A stretch of 64,000 nucleotides of DNA from Epinephelus fuscoguttatus (taxonomy: Eukaryota; Chordata; Actinopteri; Perciformes; Serranidae), in the NCBI RefSeq assembly GCF_011397635.1, contig NC_064769.1, forward strand, positions 15,827,207 through 15,891,206. Reading direction: 5' to 3'. The position numbers and the translations under genes were made by a program. Below, one piece after another: positions 39,901 to 52,500 of this stretch (positions are counted from its first letter, which is position 1; each line of letters starts with the position of its first letter). A model generated the notes under the pieces. The model searched no databases. It had not been told where the DNA came from and was given only the letters and a program-made list of their open reading frames with translations.

Positions 39901-42900
39901 AGTTCCCCCTAATACCCATAAAATCGTTTACATGCTGCTTCTAAATTGGACGTGTCCTTATCTCTGCAGGATGAACCTGTGTTTGGTCAAAGAACTTGGA
40001 GACCGAGCTGCTCAGGGGAGGGCCTATGGGAACCTGGGTAACACCCACTATCTGCTGGGAAACTTTGTCGAAGCTATCAAGTTCCACCGTCAGGTGAGAA
40101 ATTCAAGATAATTACAAGCATCATGTTTATACCACCAGTGCATACATAAGAGTTATCAGCCTGTGCCGGAGCACAACAGTGACCTTGTGTTGCCAGAGCA
40201 ACAGCGCTTTGCTTCTCACACAAGGTCAATCACCTTGCAGCTATTCACGAACTCTGTAGCTCGCTATGATACTGCATGTTTGCTTCGTCTTGTCCAAACC
40301 ATTAACATACACATTAAAATGTGGTTTGGGGGTGTTTTGGTTGACTTGTGTGTATTCTGTGTGGCCATGATGTCTCAACCAGGGATCTTGGAGCGTGCTC
40401 CCTGAAACCACAGTGCCACATGATACATTTGCAGACCGTGGTCGTCATCCTGTTCAGAATCAGAATCTGAAATACTTCACTAATCCTCAGAGGGAAACTG
40501 GGTCATGTTGAAGTTGCTCATATATACACAGAGAAACCTTTTTGAGAAAATGGAAAAATAAGAAGTAGCAACAACAATATATAGAAAAATATATAGTCAG
40601 AAATACAGAAACTATATAGGGATATGTGCATTTTATGATAGCAAGCAACCAAGACAGCACGTAACTTAGATAGCATCTTCCACTCTGACACTGCCGATAG
40701 AGAATCCAGCTCCACCTCCACAGCCTCACCGGCCTTGCAGATCAGTTTGTTGAGTCTGTTGATGTCTGCTGCCCTCCACTTGCTGCCCCAGCACACATAT
40801 AGCACTGGCCACCACAGTCATAAAACAGCCTCCTGTGGCACTGTGCAGCCCAGAAGCAAACTAGTGGTTACCACAAAATTTGATTTGCTGTTGTGTTGTG
40901 ACCAAGCATCATGTGTTGTGCATGATTTGTGGCTTAAAGGTGCACTCACACTGCACTGCTGTTCATTTCAGTGAAGATGCAGGCTGTATGCAGTCGCTTC
41001 TTGCTGAGTAAAGATCTTAGTTTGCCTCGCACAGACTTCAGACTGGCTGAATTTTACATGCAAAATAGCAAGGCTCACACGGCTAGTTTGGTAGTGAAGG
41101 AGGGACTTATTTTTGTCATTGCATTGTATCCTTTACAGTCTGATTCATTCAGTCCTAGCCTCTGTGCGAGTAAATATCACCTTGGTGAGTTTTCCAGTGG
41201 ATCATGATTCACCTCACCCTGTACCAACACACAGTGTGCACAGATTGATGACCTCTCATTGGGAAAAAAATGTAGGAAATTGGTTTCTTGGTGAATCACC
41301 TGCAAACATGGCTGCAAGCTCTCTCCCCCCGTGTTTTCTGTCACTTTCAATTGTAAACCACTTGTTTCCTCATGGGAGAAGCCGGCCTCTCCTCTCCTCC
41401 CTGTTACAAATCTATCAGTGTGCCACAGAGGGGAGAACACTTCCTTTAAAGGGAATCACTGGAGGTGATTTAATGTACCACTGCTGCAGCAGCACATCTT
41501 TTCATGGACTCACGTGCCCGACAGAGCTTGCAACCTGAAGTTGTGTAACTGTTTCTGCTTGTGCACATAGTCAAAAAAGGGCAAAGCAGGGTAACATGAC
41601 ACAAGACGTTTATGCCATTTAGCTGCTAATATTAATAGGCAGGTTGAAAATATCATGTTAATTTGGTTTGACTTGACCTTTCTCGCTCTATCATTCACAG
41701 CGATTATCCATAGCCAAAGAATTTGGAGACAAAGCGGCCGAGCGGCGAGCTTACAGTAACCTCGGCAATGCCCTGATATTCCTGGGCCAGTTCAATACTG
41801 CCACTGAGTACTACAGGTGAGAAGAGAGGGGAACCTGACATCTAGTGGAGGGATGGGGAAGTGAACCAGTGTCTGCAAAATTGAAAATGTGACTCATTTG
41901 CTCCCTTTCTCCTTCTGTTTCTTCGTCTATAGGAAAACCTTGCAGCTGTCCAGGCAGCTGAGGGACCAGGTGATGGAGGCTCAGGCCTGTTACAGCCTCG
42001 GAAACACCTACACTCTTCTGCAGCAGTACGAGAGGGCTATAGACTACCACCTGAAACACCTGTACATAGCCCAGGAGCTCACTGATAGGTAGACTGAGCA
42101 ATATTTAATGCATACACACACACATACATGAGCAAAGAGGTAGTTTTTACATTTGTCTGTGTGTTCATGTCTCATTAGGGTTGGCGAGGGTCGGGCCTGC
42201 TGGAGTCTGGGAAATGCATACGTGTCTTTAGGAAACCATAAACAAGCTCTCCACTATGCCCGGAAGCACCTGGACATCTCTAAAGAAGTGAGAATTTGCT
42301 TTTACAAACACTAGAAAAATGCACCATCGGTGAAGTAAAGGCCTTTTGCATTCAACCTGATTGGACCTGTCTTGTCTCTTCCTTTCTTCCTCAGATTGGA
42401 GACAGAAACGGGGAGCTGACGGCCAGAATGAACGTGGAGCAGCTGATGGAGGCTCTGGGGGTCAATGAGAGCGACCTTTCACCTTCCAGCTCAGAGTTTG
42501 AGATGCAAGGTGATGCTGAAACTTATTTTATTTTACCTATTATATGAGACATAATGTGTTAATTTGTTGAGCTTTAGCTGTTTTCCCCTGTTTCTAGTCT
42601 ACATGCGATGATAAGCTGACTGACTTCAGCTTTATATTTAACAGACAGACATGAGAGTGGTATCAATCTCCTTATCTAACTCTGGGCAAGGAAGCAAATA
42701 AGTGTATTTTCCAAAATGTTGAATGATTAGAAGCACGCACAAAAAAATTCCCAGAGCTGGAGAGTCTGATTTTGGAGAGCCCCGTAATTGTATGTTTGTC
42801 ATATACTCTCTACTGAATGCTAGTAATGGAGAGATACTGGAAACCTGCCATTAAAACTTGACATTGACACTGCACCCACTAATTATAGTTGTTCAGATAA

Positions 42901-43469
42901 TGAGATAGGCAGACAGGCAGTGTCAGTTTCATTAAACATTATCAGTCTAAATGTAACAGAGTCATAGTTTTACAGTCGTAGATTTGGTAAAACAAAGAAA
43001 AACAAAGAAAAGAATCTTGTGCCCATGCTAAACATGGAATGAAATAGTGACGCAGTGAACTTGAGACTAAAGTTAACTTCGGGCCATTGTTGTCTTCTCC
43101 ACCAGTGTTTTATGTGCGCTCATGTAACTTGATTTCTTTAACGTTGTGCAGGCTCGGCCTGTCATGATAATTACGTTGTGGACTTATCGAAGTCAGCAAA
43201 GCTATGGAGGTCATGTCCATATATCTTACCATATTGCCCTTATTATGCTATTATATAATCATTTTATCAGTGGCCTAACTTGATCTTAAAATCACAATTG
43301 TATTATTTATCACAATTATTTGTGGGACAATACATCATCCAACAAAAGTAGTTACTGGGACAGGCCAAGTGCACTCAGTTTCCTTAGTCATGGCGAGGAA
43401 GAGGGGGCAGCTAATGGAAAAAAAACCCCAGTTCTGTGTTTTTCTGCTTGTATTGTCTCTGTGCTAATA

Positions 43470-43513
<44 letters not shown>

Positions 43514-46500
43514 AATGTGAATGCAAACCCATGATTTGCTTGCTCGCTGCAAACTGTGGTTAGGGGAAGCTGTCTTCAAGCTGTACTTGCCTTTCATCTC
43601 ACAGAAATGGGGAAAAAAATAATAAAAAATTGAACAGCTATAGAGCTCTTGGAAATTGTATAAGGGATTTTAATGGTAGAAACTTGACTCAGGGGTTCAG
43701 TAAATGGGCATTTATCAACCAAATCTTAAAAATAGAGTTTGAAGTCTGTTAACTGTAGTTTTTTTTAAGTATTTTTTTTTTGTTTGTTTATTTTTGTGTC
43801 TGCTCTTTGAAGTTGAATGTTTAACAAAAATAACGTGTGGGCTTGAGTAAGCTAACTGGAATGCTGTTTGTGTATATAAGGTGGCCATTTAAGTGTAAAA
43901 CTAAGTTAAGATGAGACAGACCTAACAGACAGACAGTGTTTGTGTCATGTCTAGACTGGGGCTAAATATGAGAGAAAGCAAAGAGTGTGTACATTTTTGG
44001 GGTAAGGTGAACTTTTCTGACTTTACCCCCAGTCTCAGGATGATGATTTGATTCTTTGATTCACAGTCTGTTGTCAACATTATCCTCAAACAATAAAATT
44101 AATTATTATTGTTAGAGATTCCCTTCATCTCGTAATAATGGGAGCATTTGAAAAGTTTAAAAGAGAAACTCTATGATCTTTATCTGTACAGTCAGCCTGG
44201 CTTTTGTGTGGTGTTGCTTTCAGGAGCCCTCCTCTGGGCAGAAACTCACACCCATGTCCTACATTTCTCTCGCTGATGCGGAGCTGGCAAACAGACTCTT
44301 ATTCAGATTGTTTGGTTGTCTGCCTAAACCTCATATCCACACCGAGCATCATGAGACCAATGCTGACATGAGAAAAGACAAAGAGCGTCTTGCATGCTTG
44401 ATTTAATTTTAGACTGGAGTATTTGAGAGATTCTACAGCTGGGAGATACATTTTTTATCATGTAGTAATTTATGTAGTAATGTTTATGTTATTTTTTTTC
44501 CTGTAGGAGCAAGACCCAAATTCACCAAGAGAAACAGCATGGACAGTGTAGAACTCTGGAAATACTCCTCAGACAAGGTGATTTATCTTTCTCACATTGC
44601 AGTCCAACACCCAGGAGAGAAATGTGCCTGTAAATGTGGCCCACACACCTCTCCCCAAACAGTTATCAATCCCCCTCTAACAATATGTTCGTTTATCGTT
44701 TACTGCAGAATGGTGAGAACCAAGAGTTGGAAAGTATCCCCAGGAGGTCCAAGAGTCAGCTGTCACAGCCAGGCAAAAGAAAGGGCTATCCTGACAGTCA
44801 GTCATCAGATGAAAGGCCGTGGTTGGACTCTCCTGTGGACACTGATGACATCACTGTGCAAGTCCCACCTCCAGTGGCAGTAAGTAGCTGTAGCTTTATT
44901 TTTGTATTAGCTTCTTATTCGGACCCAAGTATGCTGTGGACACAGCAAGCGCTGGGCTTTGCATCCAGTTATACATAAGCCCCGTTTCCACTGAGCTGTA
45001 CGGTAGGGTACAGGTCAGTTCGGTATGCTTTTTTTCCTGTTTCCACTGTGAAAAGTTGTGGATGGTACCAATGGAACTGTTATGTACCGTCCCCATTTTT
45101 TGGTCACCCCTCTGTTGGGTTACCTAGCACACAGATCTGGTACTAAAAGGTGGAGCTGTGAACACTGCAGTCTGTTGATTGGTCAATAGCGGACGATCAC
45201 TCTGCTCAGGGCCAAGTTGTGGCTGGTTTTGAGGCTCATGTAACCACTGTTCATAGCGTAGAACTGTAAAATGGGCCGACTTCCAGCAATTTTTAAGGTG
45301 GAACGTGTACGTAAATTACTTAATAATGCAATATCACTGTGGCAACTTTAACCATATCCCAATCCTCACACAGAGGAAAAAAAAAGCATTGTGGAGCGTT
45401 GTTCCTGTGGACTCCGGCAACACTAAACCCCTGAGCTTGCCTTAGAGGGACTAAATGCACAAACCTACTATTTTCAAATATCCCATGGAGAGAGACTCTC
45501 ACTGCAGCCTGTTTTATTTTGTTCTGAAAATGTCAGCGTCCAACCCTGTTCTGTGGATGATAAACAAGGTGCTGACTGATAAAGGAGGAAATACAGTGAG
45601 TGACAAAAACCCCACCCACATGAAAGAGTACTGTGCAGTAGGAACACTAAGTAGAACTAGGGTCTAGGTACCACGTCTGAAGGGTTACTTTTGGTTCCAA
45701 AGGTACCATACTGAAGTGTTTGGTGAAAACAGGGCTTTAGTGGCCAGATGTGGAATTACAACATTCGGTTGTGTCACTTGATGCCGTGGGGCCCAAAAAC
45801 ACTTTTTCCTATAGACTTACATTATGTAAGAAATGTCTCTTAATTCATGGCTACATTTTGTTCAGCTAACAACCACTGTCGAAATGACTCATTTCACTAT
45901 CAGATTTAATCCCTTAAGTCCATGACATTCCACGACATTTGTAAAGTCTAGAGGAGCTGCATTTTATTAAACCATAATAAACCATAAGTTTGCTGCTCAG
46001 CCGCCGTCAGTCTCCAGGGTGCTTGCTCTGTGGTCCCCACCAATGCGGAAGATCTGGGTAATTTCATACTGCGGAACTCGAGCCTTTTGGTTTACCTGAG
46101 CTACTTTCATAGGAATGAACGGACCTCGCCTCCAACACTGTATCCAGTTTTCTTTATACATCCATGGGACACAGCCGGGCTTACTGTTTCCTCCTGTCTC
46201 CAGTCTTCATGCTAAACTAAGCTAACCAGCTGGTGGCGATAGCGTCATGTTTACCCCACAGACATAAGAGTGTTAACAATTTTCTCATCTAACTCTCAGC
46301 AAGAAAGGGTTTACCAAACTGTCAAACTATTCTTGTAAAGATTTTTGTAACTTCTATTTAGCTTCTGTCTCATAATTTTTTTTACACTTTAGTCCCCTGG
46401 AGTGTTGCATATTAGCCTACTGTGAAAGGTTTTTCCACATTGTTTTTATAACTTGGAACTAATTAAAAATGGTAAGTTTCACACTTTCCAACTCCACACA

Positions 46501-49500
46501 TGACTGCATTCATAAGTTTCCAGAAGTATTGAAATGCAAGCACTCCTCAGTTTTGAGACTTAGTTAAAAAGCCTAAGGATAAAGCAATAAAAAATGGTAT
46601 TTTCCTTTTGTTTTTTTGCTGACAACAGAAAAAAAATAGGCTGCCGAGGCTCTACTTTTTTTTTCATGCCTCAGAGTTTCAAGCACTCCATTAAAATGTG
46701 TAATAGAGGCCCTAGTTCACATGTGCAGTAAATCTGAGCCATACAAGGCTTTTAATTTAATCACTGAGAACCCACCTGAGAAACTATGGGTTTGATTTTC
46801 CCCCTAGAAAGCATCAAGGGGACCTGAAATGCTGACTGCTCAATTCATGTAACTACTTTTCCCTTTCTTTTCTTTTCATCCCATGTCCAGAATTTCATCA
46901 GGGCTTCTGCTTTAAAGAGAAAATGAGTGAAACTAGAGAGATTAAATTGGGAACATGTCCCTTAATTTCCCACGAGGTTACAGTATTATGTTAGAAGTCA
47001 GATACATAGCAAAGGTGTCTCCTCATTAAATCCCAACAGTGCTCCATTAGCTGTGAACTAGATTCTTAATGAATATGCCGTTTCACAGCTGTATCCCTTA
47101 AATTCTGCGCCCACACAGCACCTTATCATGCCTCAGTTCTGTGACAATTCTAATTATTGTAATCAGCTAGCTGACATGCTAGAAAAGAGTGGGAATTACT
47201 GGGCTGCATGATGATAGTTCATCACAAGGAAGCAGAAGGCTAAATGTTGGTAATCCTGATGACATTGAAGCAAACCCTTTTTTCAAATCTGCCAATCCAG
47301 CCAGCTGTGTGTCTCTGTGAAACTCTTTCCTTAAGCTAGAACTTGTGATTTCTCTAGCATGTGTCGACACCAAATTGTTAGTTCAGTTATCAGATTGAAG
47401 TTCACGTTTTAGCGTTGCCATTTCTTTTGAACCAGTTAAAATCAAGTTGGGGTGCAACAACCTACAAACATCTTTTTGGTCAACAACAATGTTTTTGTCA
47501 GAAGAACAGTGCCGCATTTAAAGCAAGAAAAGCAAGAAAATTAAATCTGCTTCAGGTTCTTTGCTTTTATACATCGACTGATGCATGTCCGTGAGTACTG
47601 ACTGGACATTCCTGGCGCTACAATGACATACAGTATATTGTTGACAAAACATTTTGAACTCAAGGTCCAACAACTCACTTGTTTCGTACCTTTTGAGTGT
47701 ATCAAATGATCTTCATCAGTAGATGGAGTTAAAGGTGTAACTGTGTAAGATATGGCCAGCATTTTAGTTTAAAACATTAAAAAAATAAACTAATATTATC
47801 AACAAACAAATGTGAAGAAGCAACATTTTGACATAATTTCAAAGACATCTATGTATTGTTGCAGAGAAATCTACTGAAATTAGCATGGTAACCAGCTAGC
47901 CTTGGTCCTTCCTTCCTTGTAATACCACTTGTACCTTGAGAGGTGACAGCGAGTCATTGTGGCATCCAGTCTGCCCTCAGTCCAACATCAGAGGACAAAG
48001 AACTCAAGTCCAGTATTTGTTTTTGTTGCTTTGAGATACCTGTGATCACTCTGAAAATAGTTTAGCAACCTTTTATGTCCTCTTCCGAACATGTCCTCAA
48101 CCTCCTCTTCCGATTATGTCCTCAACTTCCTCTCTCGTTATTGGAAAAGCCGTCTTTGGTCCCATCTCACTTGCTCAATGCAATGTATACGCGGTTGACC
48201 AAACGTGGTCTGTAGGAAGTACGCCCAAGCTAAGCTAGCAAGACGAAGATAGTTTGTAGGTTTACCATTCGTTAGCTGTTTAAGCCTGTGATCTTAAAAT
48301 GTTGTCTCAATCCAGGCTTTGGTCCAAGCCTAATATGTCCAGAACATAGACTGTATATAAAGATGGACGACCTGTCTCCACTTCCCTCCACTGTACAGAA
48401 GTGAAGCTAAAATATCGCGGATATAGCTGTTGCCATCTTGCGCTGGTAACGTCATTTGGAGCCAGAGTCTGCGCAGTAGTGATCTCAACGGTATCAAGTG
48501 TCCCACCCATGCACTCGTCCAACTAGTCGTGAGCAGCACCACTAAATTCAAGCCCACCAGTTGGCTCACAGAGTTGTCAATCATGTTGTAAAATCCTTTT
48601 TGTATAGCATTAAATAACTTTCCATAACTAACACTAAACTATAACTAAAACTTTCCATTGACTTCTCATCCATGTTTGCTTGAAAGTTGAACTTGTCAGT
48701 TCGTTCTTGACCTTGGAAACGGCTCTTGATGAAATAATGTACTACTTTCGTGCTTGTTCCCAAACGTTCAACCATATCACAGCGCCTTCATCGGCAGAAT
48801 ATACAGTATATACATTTTAAAATTAATATTAATTCATTATGAATGATACCTGTAGACATGCTAGCAGACAAAACGTTTAAGAGCATGTTTTACAGAGATG
48901 ATAGTGCTTCATTCCTGTGCTCCAAGATTGGTTGTTTTTTTCTTCGGGTACATTAGTTTGCTCCAATACAAGGTATGAACATAGCCTCCTGAGACCCTAT
49001 GTCCTCATTTGAGGACATCACATTTTGGATTTACTTGACCTTATGTCTCATTCTACATGACTGAGACCTGTTGTCCTCATTTGTGGACACTTTTTTGTGT
49101 CATCTAGTGGTAGTAAGAGCACAATACACTAATCCGTGTAAAAACAAGATGGCAGCCATCTCTGCCAAGTCAGTCTGCAGCCGATCCTGGCACTTAGACA
49201 TTTAGTTTATTTATACTTATTGGGTCCTACTGATCCCTAATAGGTAGGAGAAATTAAAAATGTATACCAAACAAAAGTTTGGGTCTCAGGAGGTTAAACT
49301 GACCATTAGCTAAGCAGTGCCCCCCTTAGTTACTGTTGCTGTCACACATATGAAGTTAGAGAGCACAATGATGATATAATCCAGGAGGAGCCGCCTTTGT
49401 CTTTTATTCTCCTCCATTCACACAGTGACTCCCCCTCTCTCACACAACTTCATTTCCCTTCTTCTCTGACTCTGTCTCCCTTTTTCCCCCCTCTCTCATC

Positions 49501-52500
49501 ATCATCATCACGTGTCCCTTTCTCTCTTGTTCTGTCCCTTTGACCTACTTGATTAATTGGACAACACAGAGAGGGAAGTGAGGAGACCCACACAGTGACC
49601 ATGGGGCCGAGGACAGAGACGGCTATAAGTCACAGCTGATTAGTGTGCAAAGAGCAAGGAAATACAGATCTCACAGAAGATTTTATTTATGCGCGTGTCA
49701 GAAAATATCCTTGGTTATAAATGGTGTATGAACGTTGTCATGTGAGAATTGAGTGCTGACATTGGTGGTTCTTGACATTTCAGGGTAGGTGATCCCTGCA
49801 GGCTGCCACTGTTGGCATGCAATTTACTCATAACTGTACCCCTGCACCCATCTTTCCACCCCTTCTTCTCTCCCTTCCTCCCCCCACCCAGAGCTCTACC
49901 CCTCTGCTGATAATGTGACCTTGATCACAGCGCTGCTACCCTCCCCACAGGGTCAACTCCCCCCTGCTTCCCATAATGAGTTGTTTTCCCACAGTGGGTG
50001 AACGGGACAAAAATGGCCTGCAGGAGAGCCGCAGAGAGAAAGAGAGACAGAGAGTGGATGGTAGAGATTAAAAGAAGGCTGGAATAGAGGGATACAAGAG
50101 GAGAGGAAATTAGAGGGAGGGAGTTGAGTCCAGCAGGGGAGCAGAGAGAGAGAGATAGAGAGAGTGAAGTGGTGGGTGAAAGCAGGGGAGAAGGAGGTGT
50201 GAGCCAGGCGTGTGGACAGAGCGAGAGGGGGAAAGAGAGCTTAGCGAGAAATGACGGAGAGAGAGGGATAGATAGAGGACAAAAGAGAAGTGCTGCTGGT
50301 AAGATGTTTCATTTATGTTTTGCGGCTTGAATAACAACATGGTGCAGAGGATACCAGAGGTTATTATCTTTCTTTTCCTTTAGATATCTGACTTGTAGTT
50401 GTGTATGTATTTGCAGTGTGTGTGTCTTTACTGTGTGTGTAGATATTTAACTTTGAGGGGAGTTGATGCATTAGAAATTGAAAAACTTTATAATAAATAG
50501 TAAAAACTATGTTTTGTCTGAAGCATAGTTTAATTTTCTAATGCAAAAGTTGCAATAGAAGAAACAATTCCAAGAATAGGGCTGAGTGAAATCAGGTGTT
50601 TGCTGACGCTGACCTACTTCACATCTTGCTGTCGGGCAAAGTGATTTCAACAGCATCCACTAGTTGGTGTTAAAGATGTCAAAGTTATTGTGGCTGGGTG
50701 GTACATTAGAACTGTTGTTATTGTGAAGGTTATTGGGAGTACTTTGTTAAAGCGGGGGAGGGAAGTGCAGTCCAGAGGCTTTTGTAATGGAAACACTGTC
50801 AGACTGTTGTCGATTTGTGATGCTTACTTTCACCTTGTCTCCCATTAACCTGCTCGTGGATATTTTGTTGATGTGGAGGCATCACAAAAAGCTTTTACAG
50901 GTGGTGATTGTTGTTGATTTTTACTAAAGTGTGTAATGTCTTATCAAGTATGAGTAGTTAAATGAGTCCTAAACCTTCTTTAGTTTAGTCAATTAACATT
51001 TGGCTCAGTTTAATGTTTAAGAAGATGCAGGATTTATTACAAAACTGTATACCAGTGTATTTATATCTCACTGTGAACTGACCTGCACAGTGTAGTATAA
51101 TTTTTCGTTAATGCCCACTTTAAGTTTTGGATAATGAACTTTATTTGGATTATATGAAGTTGATTAGTTATTAAAGGAATACTCCACCCACCAAATGACC
51201 ATTTGTATATCAGTTCCTTACCCCATGTACATTGAATCCTTAACAAAAAAAACATTGTTTTGGGATTCTTTGTTTACGGGAGACATGCAAAAGAAACAGA
51301 GAAAATGCACGATGAATTGAAGTAATAGGGGTCCACCTTTAACAACAGCAAAGCTACTTTAAAACATCTGTTTACAAACTCACACACAACTCCATTATCC
51401 ATTCGTATGCTCAGTACTTCTGAAACAGACAGCCATTTCCAACAGTAAATTGAACTGGAAGTGAAACAGTAATTTTACCTTGCTGAATACGGGAGCTGCT
51501 GGTCTTATTGTATGACTTTGGTTAATCTGAGCTAACCCTTTAAAACAAGTTTGGTGGGTGTTTGTAAACTGATGTTCTGATATTGTTTTGCTGTTTTTAG
51601 ACATAGTCGCCTATGATATGAGTTTATCAAGAAATATTTTGTTTTTTCAATTCTTCATTCACTGGAGGTATATGTAACATGGGGTTAGTTATTTGTAGCC
51701 AAATTGTCATTTTGTGTTTGACGAATTCCTTCAATGCTTTAACAAAAATGTATTTTTTAGCAATTTTAGCATCGGTAGCAATATGAGGTTGTGCTGAAAA
51801 AAAAAAAAATGACACCAAACAAGGCAGGAAAACAGTTTTTAAGGTGAAATTTAAAGGTACAGTCAAAAGTAGTCAAAAAAGGTCAATGATGCCCTTGACC
51901 ACAAAGAGGTAAAGTTTCAGCCACAACCTATATCATAGAGATTTGAAACCCTTGCTTTGAGATGCATGGTAGAAAAATGCAAAAACAAAAAATGTTTTTC
52001 TTGGTTTAGAAGCTTAAGCAACAAAGGATAATCAGGAACCTTTACAAGAGGCTTTTTAATTATTTATCTGGTTAGGCTTAAAGGTTAGTAAAACTACAAG
52101 AACAAATAAAAGAACAGGTCTCTTTGCGTTTCATGCTCCAGTTTTGAGTTTGCTTTTGTTTGACCCTGCAGGTTGATCCAGATATCTTAGTACTGCTTCT
52201 TAGAACAGACCCCAGGCATAGAAGTAGAGCCCTTGAACTTGGGAGGATGATAGAAGAATTCAGCCTATTGTAGAACTTTTACTTTATTTTGCTTAAAAAT
52301 ACAGATGAAAGGTTTTTTTTTGATATATTGTTTTCACTTCATCTGATAATTTAAATTAGTGTGTTGGCAGGTTTACATGTTCTCAGATAATATATAATAT
52401 AAAAGCATATAGCTGCTGTCGTGTAGATTGAGATTTCTCATTCAGTATCCTAACATCACAGTCTGATTGCCAGAATATTTCAGCAGTGTTGGTCAAACAT

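Noticed and set aside
39515..40111. 198-codon open frame leading into exon 5, as an alternative N-terminus
   Set aside because: Its first two thirds are an L2-like LINE tail, and the normal acceptor CTCTGCAG interrupts it. The exon-5 part is in frame only by chance.
48340..48600. TATATAAA-containing stretch as a promoter
   Set aside because: The TATA-like string is part of a dispersed teleost repeat.
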